Assembly: GCA_051881075.1 (NCBI GenBank)
Contig: JBJEPE010000080.1
Span: 1 to 38,246 of the forward strand
Source: RUG14223 sp051881075
GTDB lineage: Bacteria; Bacillota; Clostridia; Oscillospirales; Acutalibacteraceae
DNA: 38,246 nt
Direction of reading: 5' to 3'
Below, piece after piece: positions 1-7,991 of the stretch. Below the pieces are notes generated by a model, which was not told the DNA's origin, did no database searches, and saw only the letters and a program-made list of their open reading frames with translations. Numbering within the stretch: position 1 is the stretch's first letter; every line of letters begins with the position of its first letter. A program made the translations under genes and the position numbers.

Positions 1-2
1 TC

Positions 3-50
3 AAGCCCTTTTAGGGCTTTCACAAACCACCCGTTTAACGGGTGGTTTTG
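3..50 (+). terminator. Tandem hairpins, terminator of an upstream gene outside the window
   Basis: Two hairpins follow each other: a 7-bp stem (3-9 with 13-19, AAGCCCT/AGGGCTT) and a GC-rich stem (24-35 with 37-48, CCACCCG/CGGGTGG core). The second is followed on the plus strand by TTTTGATTTTTT. The T-tract lies on the plus side, so it probably ends a plus-strand transcript entering from the left; the minus-strand exporter operon would not see a T-tract here. Bases 51-189 hold no gene that I can see. Confidence 0.6.
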
Positions 51-189
51 ATTTTTTGATAATTAATTATACTGAGAAAGAGGATTAACCGGGCAACCGT
101 TCTGCATTGCCAAATAAAAAAGTCTTGCTCTTTGGTAATGTACATATTCTGTTGATTTATATTGATTAGGGTTTTATGACGTTATTTCA

Positions 190-933
190 TTATTCCCACT
201 TAAAGAATTTAACTGAAATCCCTGTGCAAATAACTGTAACAGCTACCATAACTGCGATAGAAAACCACGCATTTTGGGTAGGCAAGCCGAGAAAGGTTGA
301 CTTCATCAGCCTGATACCCTGTGTCATTGGAAAGACGCTCACAATTTTTTGCATAACTTCGGGCATTACCTCAAAAGGAAGTGTCGCACCTGAAAAAATC
401 AACATTGGGAAGTATAAGATACAGGCAATAACGCTTGCGATCTTTGAATTTTTTGCAACACCGCCGACCATCATTCCGATACTTAGGGTAGATATCATTG
501 TCAATAGCCAGCTTCCTAAAAACGCCAACCAAGAGCCGCTTATTCTCACATTCCATATCAGCATTGACGTAGGAATAAGTGTAAGCATAGACACAAGACA
601 GTACACAACATAAATGGTAAATTCAACAATAAGCAGTTTTATGGGGCTAATGGGTGTAACTTGAAAACGCTTTAATATTTTTCGTTCTCTATATTCTGAT
701 ATAACAAGAGGAAGTCCCATTAAACCACCTGCACATATACTTATCGTGCAAAGTGCGCCGAATGATTGTTCAATGAACGTGTACGCTGCACCGTCAACAG
801 CAGGTTTTGTCCCGTACATAAAACCAAGAATAATCAAAACGACTAAAGGCATAATGACCGCAAAGATAACCATGTTCATATTTCGGATATTTAGCTTCAA
901 TTCATTTTTGAATAGCGTTACAAACGATTTCAT
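190..933 (-). CDS. ABC-2 type exporter permease
   Basis: This is the membrane subunit of a two-component ABC-2 type exporter, 247 aa. The N-terminus MKSFVTLFKNELKLNIRN is the usual short amphipathic stretch before the first membrane helix (about residues 20-40), and about five more hydrophobic segments follow, the last near the C-terminus. The protein is typical of the antibiotic or peptide efflux type of ABC-2 permeases in Firmicutes. Its ATG overlaps the stop of the upstream ATPase gene by four bases (ATGA, 930-933), so the two are translationally coupled. The substrate cannot be read from the sequence. The operon is probably controlled by the adjacent MerR-type regulator. Confidence 0.88.
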   Translation of the reverse strand: MKSFVTLFKNELKLNIRNMNMVIFAVIMPLVVLIILGFMYGTKPAVDGAAYTFIEQSFGALCTISICAGGLMGLPLVISEYRERKILKRFQVTPISPIKLLIVEFTIYVVYCLVSMLTLIPTSMLIWNVRISGSWLAFLGSWLLTMISTLSIGMMVGGVAKNSKIASVIACILYFPMLIFSGATLPFEVMPEVMQKIVSVFPMTQGIRLMKSTFLGLPTQNAWFSIAVMVAVTVICTGISVKFFKWE

Positions 934-1655
934 CCTTCGCAGGCCTCCTCTCCGGAAAGAACAAGATAAGCATCCTCAAATTTAATACAGCCGCTTGTTT
1001 CTTTTGCCTGTTCAACTGTTCCGCAAAATACGATTTTTCCTTGTTTGAGAATACATATCTCGTCGCAAAGGGCTTCGACCTCATCCATGAAATGCGAAGT
1101 CAGAAAAATAGTCAAGCCCTTGCTTTTCAAGTCAGATAATATTTTCCATACACCACGGCGGGCTTTCGTGTCAAGTCCTGTTGTTAATTCATCAAGGAAT
1201 ACAAGCTGTGGGTTGGGAATAAGTGCAAGGACGATAAATAGCCTTTGCCTTTCGCCACCGGAAAGATTTTTTACTGCGTGGTTAATTTTATCTCCTATTC
1301 CAAATTGAATACAAAGTTCTTTCCAATCTGACGGATTGGTATAAAGACAGGCCGTTTCCTCGCATAGTTCGGAAACTTTGATTTCCGGCTGATAGTCACA
1401 CTCTTGAAATTGTACGCCTATCTTTTGAAAAAGACTATTCCTCTCCTTTCTGGGATTACACCCTAAAATGGTTACTGTACCGCTATCCGCAGTTCTTGTA
1501 CCTAAAATACATTCAATGGTAGTGCTTTTTCCTGCTCCGTTTGCTCCAAGCAGTCCAAAAACGGTACCGCATTTTACAGATAGACTGATATTGTCTATCA
1601 CAAGCAGATTGCCATAGGACTTTGACAACTGCGTGGCTTCGATTGCTGTTTGCAT
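930..1655 (-). CDS. ABC transporter ATP-binding protein (exporter)
   Basis: This is the ATPase partner of the ABC-2 permease encoded just downstream, 241 aa. It shows Walker A GANGAGKST (residues 37-45), the signature LSGGERQR, Walker B LVFLDE and the switch histidine in LTSHFMDE. The residue pair after Walker B is LT (LDELTTGLD) instead of the usual PT. The start is the ATG at 1653-1655, because AGGAGG lies 7-8 bases upstream (about 1663-1668). The open frame continues upstream to 1685 but lacks such a site. A promoter-proximal inverted repeat and a 21-bp element shared with the merR promoter lie upstream, so drug- or peptide-induced expression is plausible. Confidence 0.9.
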   Translation of the reverse strand: MQTAIEATQLSKSYGNLLVIDNISLSVKCGTVFGLLGANGAGKSTTIECILGTRTADSGTVTILGCNPRKERNSLFQKIGVQFQECDYQPEIKVSELCEETACLYTNPSDWKELCIQFGIGDKINHAVKNLSGGERQRLFIVLALIPNPQLVFLDELTTGLDTKARRGVWKILSDLKSKGLTIFLTSHFMDEVEALCDEICILKQGKIVFCGTVEQAKETSGCIKFEDAYLVLSGEEACEG

Positions 1656-1692
1656 AGTAATGCCTCCTTTATTTTGTGTTCGCACATAATAA

Positions 1693-1758
1693 TACCACCA
1701 ACTAAAACATTGGTGGTAAAATGGAGGGTTATAAAAATCGGTTTTTCATATCTTGCAG
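1693..1758 (-). promoter_or_regulatory. Exporter operon promoter with probable MerR operator
   Basis: Read on the minus strand, CTGCAA (1753-1758) and TTTATA (1730-1735) are 17 bp apart and lie inside the 3' end of the merR gene. Directly after the -10 comes an element (1710-1730) that matches 18 of 21 bases with one in the merR promoter. A perfect 9-bp inverted repeat (TACCACCAA at 1693-1701, TTGGTGGTA at 1710-1718) overlaps it and could act as an operator half or a weak terminator for merR. Confidence 0.5.
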
Positions 1759-2472
1759 CATCGCTCGTATTTTATAAGCGTTATTTTCCGCTGTGGATAA
1801 AGAAACAATCAACCTGTCGCAAACAGAAATAATATCATCTGATTGTTTGGGAGTATTCAGCGTAGCTCGAATATCCGTATCTGGGTTTTGAGATAATTGC
1901 TGTAATAGTCGCAAAATAGCTTCCAATGAATAATTTGCGCATCGCAAAGAGCGAATTACTTTAAGCCGCCTAATATCGCCATCCGTATATACACGATATC
2001 CGTTTTCTTTTCTTTTAACAGTAAGTAATCCATTTAATTCCCAATTTCGGAGTGTATCCATAGAAATGTCAAGAACTTTTGACACTTCTTTCCGCTTTAG
2101 ACACTGTGTATGTGACTGCGCACTACCGAATAAAAGCTGTTTGACAATCGTGGTAGCTTCCTCAGCGTTGATGCGTTCCTGATTAATTTGTTCAAGATAT
2201 TCATTGATTAGTAAAATTGCAGTGTCAAAATCTCCGGTGGCAGAAGCTTTAATCATTTTAGTGATTTTCTTTCGCAGACCGTTCTGCAATACTTCTACTT
2301 GAAACGCAATCCGTACTAAGCGACATTGTTCTATGTGAAAGTCTGTAAATACCCGATAGCCGTTTGATAACCTTTCGGGCTTCGGAATTAGTTTCAATTT
2401 TTCATATAGGCGTACTGTATTTGGATGTATTCCTATCATTGTAGCAACCTCGGAAGTTTTATATGTAGCCAT
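1729..2472 (-). CDS. MerR-family regulator with two helix-turn-helix domains
   Basis: This is a 247-aa transcription regulator. The first MerR DNA-binding domain covers about residues 3-50 (YKTSEVATMIGIHPNTVRLYE, then NGYRVFTD) and a second about 124-170 (RKEVSKVLDISMDTLRNWE, then NGYRVYTD). Both end in the same NGYRV(F/Y)TD wing. A helical linker (about 55-118) separates them, and a helical C-terminus follows where normal MerR proteins have a dimerisation coil and effector domain. It is read in the same direction as the exporter genes, about 70 bases upstream of their start, and an almost identical promoter element precedes both. It most likely controls itself and the exporter. Whether it responds to a ligand cannot be seen. 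Confidence 0.85.
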   Translation of the reverse strand: MATYKTSEVATMIGIHPNTVRLYEKLKLIPKPERLSNGYRVFTDFHIEQCRLVRIAFQVEVLQNGLRKKITKMIKASATGDFDTAILLINEYLEQINQERINAEEATTIVKQLLFGSAQSHTQCLKRKEVSKVLDISMDTLRNWELNGLLTVKRKENGYRVYTDGDIRRLKVIRSLRCANYSLEAILRLLQQLSQNPDTDIRATLNTPKQSDDIISVCDRLIVSLSTAENNAYKIRAMLQDMKNRFL

Positions 2473-2496
2473 AGATTATCACCTCTCTCCCCAAAA

Positions 2497-2566
2497 TATA
2501 ACATAATCCAAAAGTCTGGTGTTATAATGGAGGGTTTATTATAGCAGAAATTTTCTGTATTCGCAA
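2497..2566 (-). promoter_or_regulatory. merR promoter with probable autoregulatory operator
   Basis: On the minus strand TTGCGA (2561-2566) and TATAAT (2538-2543) have a 17-bp spacer. The shared element (2516-2536) begins right after the -10, and a dyad TATAACA/TGTTATA (2497-2503 and 2520-2526) lies further downstream. Binding here would cover the transcription start, which suggests autorepression. Confidence 0.6.
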
Positions 2567-2794
2567 ATGAGCTAGGCCAATGAGTTGTGAGATAACTTAC
2601 AAATTTATAGGCTCTGCGTCTGGCACTTTTATAGCCGTTGTTTTCACTTCGGACAATACAGGCACAATTCTTTACATATTCATTTTCTTTTTTTAATCAA
2701 AATTTAAAACTTTTATCGTTTCTGTACTATATAATTAGTAAAACGCAAATTGATTATAATTTGGCACTTTCATGTTTATATTTGCTGGCGGTTA
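2567..2794. other. Intergenic stretch between merR and the dehydrogenase
   Basis: This stretch separates the minus-strand merR from the plus-strand dehydrogenase. It is AT-rich with T-runs around 2688-2715. I see no convincing gene, RNA or repeat in it. Confidence 0.4.
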
Positions 2795-2803
2795 TGCTAT
2801 AAT
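2795..2803 (+). promoter_or_regulatory. Extended -10 promoter of the short-chain dehydrogenase
   Basis: TGCTATAAT (TG at 2795-2796, TATAAT at 2798-2803) is an extended -10 element. A good -35 is not evident. It lies about 33 bases before the start codon. Confidence 0.55.
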
Positions 2804-2836
2804 AAAAAAGTACAATTAATAATGGAGGTGTTTATA

Positions 2837-3637
2837 ATGGCAGAGAAAATGACGGCACTAATTACGGGATCATACGGCGGGCTAGGAACTTGCTTTGTAA
2901 AAATTCATGCCGAAAAAGGCGGTAACTTAATTCTTGTAGGACGAAACCGTAAAAAGCTGGACGCACAGAAGGAAGAAGTCGAAAAGAAATATCCTGTTGC
3001 GGTTCACGTAATCACAGATGATCTTTCACAGCCGGATGCGGCACAGAAGATTTATGACACCTGTAAAGAGCAAGGATGGAAAGTAGATTACCTTATCAAC
3101 AATGCCGGATTTGGCGGTCAGGGTGATTTTGCCCTAGAACGCACGATGGAACAGGATATGTCAATGATTGCAGTAAACATCGAAACGCCCACCCGTCTGT
3201 GCAAGCTGTTTCTTCCTGACTTTGTGGCTCGCGGAGAGGGCAAAGTACTGAATGTTTCATCAATAGCGGCAACGATGTCGGGACCGCTACAAGCCTGTTA
3301 CTATGCAACAAAGGCTTATGTGACAAGCTGGTCCAACGCACTTTGGAGAGAGTTGAAGGGAACCGGCGTTACCGTAACCTGTTTGATGCCGGGAGCAATG
3401 CAGACAGGCTTTGCAAATGCAGCAGGACTTTCAGATACAAAGCTGTTTGCCAACGCAGTCGATCCTATGCCCGTAGCACAGGACGGTTATGACGGGATGC
3501 TGCATGGTAAATTAAATGTTACATCCGGACTTCCCGGTTGGCAGAAACCGATGATGAAGTTTGCCCCGATGTTCCCGAAGAAAGTAATGATGAATTTTGT
3601 GTATGACCAGCAGATTGCCGGAAGCGCAAAAAAATAA
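2837..3637 (+). CDS. SDR-family NAD(P)-dependent oxidoreductase
   Basis: This is a classical short-chain dehydrogenase/reductase, 266 aa, a normal length for the family. It has the nucleotide-binding TGSYGGLG near the N-terminus, the structural LINNAG motif, a serine in NVSSIAA and the catalytic YxxxK as YYATK. The substrate is unknown; similar proteins act on alcohols, ketones or lipid intermediates. The start is the ATG at 2837, with GGAGG at 2824-2828; an in-frame extension back to 2750 has no ribosome site. Isoleucine codons are 6 ATT, 3 ATC and 1 ATA, unlike the ATA-rich genes right of 9000, which hints at a foreign origin. It appears to be a single-gene transcript. Confidence 0.9.
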   Translation: MAEKMTALITGSYGGLGTCFVKIHAEKGGNLILVGRNRKKLDAQKEEVEKKYPVAVHVITDDLSQPDAAQKIYDTCKEQGWKVDYLINNAGFGGQGDFALERTMEQDMSMIAVNIETPTRLCKLFLPDFVARGEGKVLNVSSIAATMSGPLQACYYATKAYVTSWSNALWRELKGTGVTVTCLMPGAMQTGFANAAGLSDTKLFANAVDPMPVAQDGYDGMLHGKLNVTSGLPGWQKPMMKFAPMFPKKVMMNFVYDQQIAGSAKK

Positions 3638-3690
3638 CAGCATAGTTATAGGGTATAAAAGCGTAAAAATATATTTTTACAAACAAATTT

Positions 3691-3774
3691 ATTCTTGATG
3701 GAAGATATGGAGAATTGTTGAATTTTTATGGGATTAGCGTGGAAGAAGCACTCTAAAAGGCAGAAATTCATGGA
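3691..3774 (+). pseudogene. Possible short coding remnant on the plus strand
   Basis: A plus-strand frame reads ILDGRYGELLNFYGISVEEAL, then a stop (3754-3756), then KAEIHG. It looks protein-like in composition but has no start codon and is too short to identify. It abuts the point where the antisense response-regulator remnant loses its similarity, so it may mark a deletion or insertion junction. It could be chance. Confidence 0.25.
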
Positions 3775-4024
3775 GTTGTTTTGTGGTTACCATCAAAATC
3801 GGAACCATACTTTCGCAACTTCTCAGGTGTTCTGTAAATTTATAGCCGTCCATTTTCGGCATCATCACATCGAGTACAATCAGGTCGATATGCCGGACAT
3901 CCATAACTTCAAGAGCTTACAATCCGTTGCCTGCCTCAAAGACTTCATAGCCTGCGTGCTTCAGCACCGCTTTCATTAACCGAGCTGCACTTTTATCGTC
4001 TTCCACTACGAGAATGTGAAACAC
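3734..4024 (-). pseudogene. Decayed response-regulator receiver domain
   Basis: The minus strand from a possible GTG at 4022-4024 reads HILVVEDDKSAARLMKAVLK, GYEVFEAGNGL, an in-frame TAA (3917-3919), then DLIVLDVMMPKMDGYKF and VPILMVTTK. These are the acidic pair, the phosphoacceptor aspartate (LDVMMP) and the conserved lysine region of an OmpR-class receiver. After about 3775 the similarity stops, the frame ends at 3734, and there is no DNA-binding domain or sensor kinase. It is therefore a broken gene with both a nonsense change and a 3' truncation. Its position next to the large ABC protein fits the usual pairing of such transporters with two-component systems. Confidence 0.8.
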
Positions 4025-4077
4025 CTACATTTACCTACTGCCTATATATTTCCATCATTATTATATAACAAAGAATT

Positions 4078-4164
4078 AACTTAAAATAAACTTAAAATAA
4101 ACTTTTTATTTTTTCTTAGAGCTACCTGTATGTTAATTTTCAGTTTTTTAAAGTGGTATACAAT
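4078..4164 (+). promoter_or_regulatory. 11-bp tandem repeats and promoter of the large ABC gene
   Basis: AACTTAAAATA occurs twice head to tail (4078-4088 and 4089-4099), followed by a degenerate third unit starting AACTTTT (4100-4110). An 11-bp tandem direct repeat is the typical binding-site form of OmpR/PhoB-class response regulators. Downstream are TTTTCA (4137-4142) and TACAAT (4159-4164) with a 16-bp spacer. The repeat sits about 27 bases ahead of the -35, where an activator would bind. Confidence 0.55.
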
Positions 4165-4196
4165 ATCTGTAGCAAAATATAAAAGGAGTGCGTATC

Positions 4197-7100
4197 ATGC
4201 TTCTGGTTAAGCAAATACACAAACAGTATAAGACCGGAGGTTTGGTTCAGAAGGCTCTGGATGGGGTCAGTCTGAATCTCCGGAAAAATGAATTTGTTGC
4301 CATTCTCGGTCCCAGCGGATCGGGAAAAACGACTCTGCTGAACATCATAGGCGGCCTAGACCGTTATGACAGCGGAGATTTGATCATAAATGGTATTTCA
4401 ACAAAAAAATACAAAGACCGAGATTGGGATTCCTACCGCAACCATACTATCGGTTTCGTATTTCAAAGCTATAACCTGATTCCTCATCAGACGGTTCTGT
4501 CAAATGTAGAGCTGGCGCTGACTATTTCCGGCGTCTCTAAGTCAGAGCGCCGAAAGAGGGCAAAAAAAGCCCTGGAGCAAGTGGGGCTTGGAAAGCAGCT
4601 TCACAAGAAGCCGGGTCAAATGTCCGGTGGACAGATGCAGAGGGTGGCCATTGCCCGAGCGCTGGTAAATGATCCGGATATTCTATTGGCTGACGAGCCC
4701 ACCGGCGCCCTGGACAGTGAGACAAGCGTACAGGTTATGGAGCTGCTAAAGGATGTGGCAAAGGATCGTCTGGTAGTAATGGTTACACACAATCCAGAAT
4801 TGGCGGAGGAATATGCTACCCGTATTGTTACATTAAAAGACGGCAAAATCTGTTCGGATTCCGATCCGTATGAAATAGGGGAAAGTGAGCAGGCATCGGT
4901 TCATAAAAATATGGGTAAGGCTTCTATGTCTTTACTAACTGCTCTTTCACTCAGCTTTAATAATCTGTGGACAAAAAAAGCCCGTACATTACTGACTTCA
5001 TTTGCCGGTTCAATCGGCATTATCGGTATTGCGCTTATTTTGGCACTGTCAAACGGTGTAAATACATATATACAATCCATTGAGGAAGATACCCTATCAG
5101 AGTATCCTCTGCAAATTCAAAGCTCAGGAATTAATTTTGCTTCCATGATGACAGACGGTCCAAGCAACAGTGTGGAAAGAGAACCCGGTAAGGTTGGCGT
5201 ATCACAGAAAATATCCGGTATGCTTTCAAAAGTTGAGTCAAACGATCTCGGTTCTTTGAAAGCCTATTTTGACAGCGGAGCAAGCGGACTGGAGGCATAT
5301 GCCAATGCCATTGAATATAGCTACAGCGCTTCTCCCTGTATTTACCGGATGAATGGAGAACAGATACGGCAGGTCAATCCAGACCGCTCCTTTTCCGCAT
5401 TGGGCATTGGTTCTTCATCTAATACAAACAGCTTTATGTCTATGATGATGAGTACGGATGTGTTCCACCAGATGCCCGAGAACACTGCGCTGTTCAAAAG
5501 CCAGTATGATGTGAAAGCCGGACACTGGCCGGAAAGCTACAACGAATGTGTGATAGTACTCACTGCAGGCGGTAACATCAGTGATTTTATGCTTTATACC
5601 TTGGGACTTCGGGACTCAATCGAGCTGGATGACATGATAAACCGTTTTCTTGCGGAGGAAACTGTGGAAATGCCCACGGACGTTCGTTCTTACAGCTATG
5701 AGGAACTTCTGGGCATTCAATTTAAGCTGATAAATCCTTCCGATTGCTATGTTTATGACAATGAATATCAGATCTGGAAAGACAAAACCGGTGATAATGA
5801 GTACATGAAAAATTTGGTTTTCATGGGAGAGGACATTACCATAGTGGGCGTTGTACAGCCGGCCGAAGACGCAACAGCCACCATGCTTACCTCCGGTATC
5901 GGTTATCCGGCCTCTTTAACAAAGCATGTAATGGAGCAGGCCGCGGCAAGCCCGATTGTGCAGGAACAGCTTTCCAAACCGAATATCAATGTATTGACCG
6001 GAAATACCTTTGGCGAAGATAATCAGAATAAGTTTGATATGGCCTCCCTGTTTTCCATTAATGAGGATGCACTTAAAAAGGCGTTTCAATTTGATTCCAA
6101 TGCCCTGAACGTGGATATTTCCGATACTTTCAGTTTTGATAGCAGTACCATTGATCTTTCCGGTATGCTTGATTTCGATGATATGGAACTTGAAATGCAG
6201 GAACTTTCCGAACCGGATATGTCAGAGCTTTTCGGAAAGCTGAATATATCTGTTTCTACCGAAAATATGACAAAACTGGCAGGCAGTCTGATGAGCGGTT
6301 ATCAGGAGTATGCGGCAAATAACCCGCAGGCAGACTATTCCAGTTTGGGCGAGTATTTCATGAACTATTTGCAGACTCCCGAAGCCAAACAGAGGTTATC
6401 TGAGGAAATCCAAGCGATCATTTCGGACAACAAAAATCTAATTCTTTCTTCAGATCAGTTGGTTGCGGTTATGCTGGAGATCATGGTAGATTTTCAGAAA
6501 TATGCCGCAGAAAACGGAATGACCGACCCGAATGAAATCAACACATATCTTGCTGCGTATTTGCAAACTCCGGAAGCTCAGCAAAAACTGGCAGAGGGAG
6601 GAACAATGATCCTTCAAATTGCCGGTGATATTCAAATTGACCAGGAGCGATTGGATGCGCTTACGAATGATATGCTTCTTGGTTACCAAGAGTATGCAGC
6701 GGCAAATTCCCTTCCTGATCCCAGTAAAATGGGTGAGCAGTTTACGATATATCTGCAAACTCCGGAAGCCCAGCAACTGGTGTCGCGTGGAATTATGGAG
6801 ATTATAAATGTGGAAGATCTGGAAAAGCAGATATCTGCTATCTTTGCGGATGCCATGCAAGACGTTATGTCCTCACTTGGCGAAAAAATGCAAGATCAGA
6901 TATCCACAGCTATGCAGCAAATTATGACTCAGCTTGGCAGTCAGATGCAGAGCGCCATGGAGCAAGCCATGAGCCAAGTTGGAAATGATATGGAAAATGC
7001 GCTGAAGATTTCGCCTGATGCATTCAAAGATGTGATACAAATGAACATGGATGGGGATGAATTGAAAGAGCTTATGATATCGCTGATGTCCTCTGAGGAT

Positions 7101-7727
7101 ACTTCCTATGAGGGAAACCTGAAAACACTGGGTTATGCCGACCTCAATAAGCCAAACCAAATTGACATTTATCCCAAGGATTTTGAAAGTAAAGCGTCAA
7201 TTCTCGAAATTCTGGACGAATACAACAACAGGATGGAAGCGGCCGGTATGGAGGAAAAAGTAATCAGCTACACTGATATGGTTGGAACATTGATGTCCTC
7301 TGTAACAGAAATCATAGATACCATAAGCTATGTGCTCATAGCTTTTGTTGCAATTTCACTTGTGGTTTCCTCTATTATGATTGGCGTTATTACATACATC
7401 AGCGTGCTGGAACGCAAGAAAGAAATCGGCATTCTGAGGGCCATTGGAGCCTCCAAGGGGAATATCTCTCAGGTATTCAACGCAGAAACATTCATTGTCG
7501 GGCTGTGCGCCGGGCTCATTGGCATTGGCCTTACCCTGTTGATTCTGATACCGGGCAATGCGCTCATTCATTCATTGGCAGGAAGCTCGGATATCAACGC
7601 TTCGCTACCGGCGGTTTATGCGGTTATTTTGATTTTGCTGAGTGTTGTGCTTACCCTTATCGGCGGACTGATTCCGTCCCGCAAGGCCGCAAAAAGCGAC
7701 CCTGTGACTGCCTTGCGGACAGAATGA
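4197..7727 (+). CDS. ABC transporter ATPase-FtsX permease fusion (MacB-like)
   Basis: This 1176-aa protein joins an ATPase to an FtsX/MacB-type permease. The ATPase (about 1-225) has Walker A GPSGSGKTT (residue 38 on), signature MSGGQMQR (142 on), ILLADEPTGALD (catalytic Glu167) and VTHN. A first membrane helix follows (about 262-285), then a very large outer region (about 290-1035), then three C-terminal helices with the ERKKEIGILRAIGAS loop typical of FtsX permeases. The outer region carries three tandem 64-residue repeats, marked by YLQTPEA at residues 724, 788 and 852, and a Gln/Met-rich helical stretch after them. The start is the ATG at 4197, with GGAG at 4185-4188; the in-frame GTG at 4188 overlaps that site. 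Single-gene fusions of this kind are common in Clostridia; the substrate may be a peptide or lipoprotein, which is inference. Confidence 0.88.
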   Translation: MLLVKQIHKQYKTGGLVQKALDGVSLNLRKNEFVAILGPSGSGKTTLLNIIGGLDRYDSGDLIINGISTKKYKDRDWDSYRNHTIGFVFQSYNLIPHQTVLSNVELALTISGVSKSERRKRAKKALEQVGLGKQLHKKPGQMSGGQMQRVAIARALVNDPDILLADEPTGALDSETSVQVMELLKDVAKDRLVVMVTHNPELAEEYATRIVTLKDGKICSDSDPYEIGESEQASVHKNMGKASMSLLTALSLSFNNLWTKKARTLLTSFAGSIGIIGIALILALSNGVNTYIQSIEEDTLSEYPLQIQSSGINFASMMTDGPSNSVEREPGKVGVSQKISGMLSKVESNDLGSLKAYFDSGASGLEAYANAIEYSYSASPCIYRMNGEQIRQVNPDRSFSALGIGSSSNTNSFMSMMMSTDVFHQMPENTALFKSQYDVKAGHWPESYNECVIVLTAGGNISDFMLYTLGLRDSIELDDMINRFLAEETVEMPTDVRSYSYEELLGIQFKLINPSDCYVYDNEYQIWKDKTGDNEYMKNLVFMGEDITIVGVVQPAEDATATMLTSGIGYPASLTKHVMEQAAASPIVQEQLSKPNINVLTGNTFGEDNQNKFDMASLFSINEDALKKAFQFDSNALNVDISDTFSFDSSTIDLSGMLDFDDMELEMQELSEPDMSELFGKLNISVSTENMTKLAGSLMSGYQEYAANNPQADYSSLGEYFMNYLQTPEAKQRLSEEIQAIISDNKNLILSSDQLVAVMLEIMVDFQKYAAENGMTDPNEINTYLAAYLQTPEAQQKLAEGGTMILQIAGDIQIDQERLDALTNDMLLGYQEYAAANSLPDPSKMGEQFTIYLQTPEAQQLVSRGIMEIINVEDLEKQISAIFADAMQDVMSSLGEKMQDQISTAMQQIMTQLGSQMQSAMEQAMSQVGNDMENALKISPDAFKDVIQMNMDGDELKELMISLMSSEDTSYEGNLKTLGYADLNKPNQIDIYPKDFESKASILEILDEYNNRMEAAGMEEKVISYTDMVGTLMSSVTEIIDTISYVLIAFVAISLVVSSIMIGVITYISVLERKKEIGILRAIGASKGNISQVFNAETFIVGLCAGLIGIGLTLLILIPGNALIHSLAGSSDINASLPAVYAVILILLSVVLTLIGGLIPSRKAAKSDPVTALRTE

Positions 7728-7795
7728 GAAAACGGAGAGGTAGTATTAGAAAGCTATTAAAATATATAAATACAAAAGAGAAAGGTATTGTCGTC

Positions 7796-7942
7796 ATGGG
7801 CGTGTTTTTTACCGATCTGATTTTGGTTATGAAGGACAACGATACTGTAGAAAGCGGTAACCATTGTGAACTGCTTTCCCAAAACGGTATTTATGCGTAG
7901 CTTTATAACAGCCAGTTTGAATATGAAACCGCAGATAATTGA
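7796..7942 (+). pseudogene. C-terminal remnant of an ABC exporter (MsbA/MdlB type)
   Basis: The frame reads TDLILVMKDNDTVESGNHCELLSQNGIYA, a TAG (7898-7900), then LYNSQFEYETADN and a TGA (7940-7942). This is the C-terminal end of a half-size ABC exporter, after the switch histidine, where family members read roughly ADLILVMKDG..IVE.G.H.ELL...G.YA.LY.SQF. Everything before it is gone and a stop codon interrupts it. It lies directly behind the intact ABC gene and marks earlier gene loss here. Confidence 0.7.
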
Positions 7943-7991
7943 AAATAGATACTAATTTAAAACATACTGTATACATCAGGTGTTTTTAAGT

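Noticed and set aside
2567..2700. Open minus-strand stretch (CACIVRSENNGYKSARR) upstream of merR
   Set aside because: It has no start codon or ribosome site and no recognisable similarity. Chance openness is the simplest reading.
3663..3680. Perfect 18-bp palindrome GTAAAAATA/TATTTTTAC after the dehydrogenase
   Set aside because: It has almost no GC pairs and no T-tract, so it is a weak terminator candidate, and such palindromes are expected in AT-rich DNA.
7505..7900. 131-codon frame running from inside the ABC fusion gene past its stop
   Set aside because: The first two thirds are out of frame within a real gene. Only the last part from about 7796 has similarity, and it is reported as an exporter remnant.
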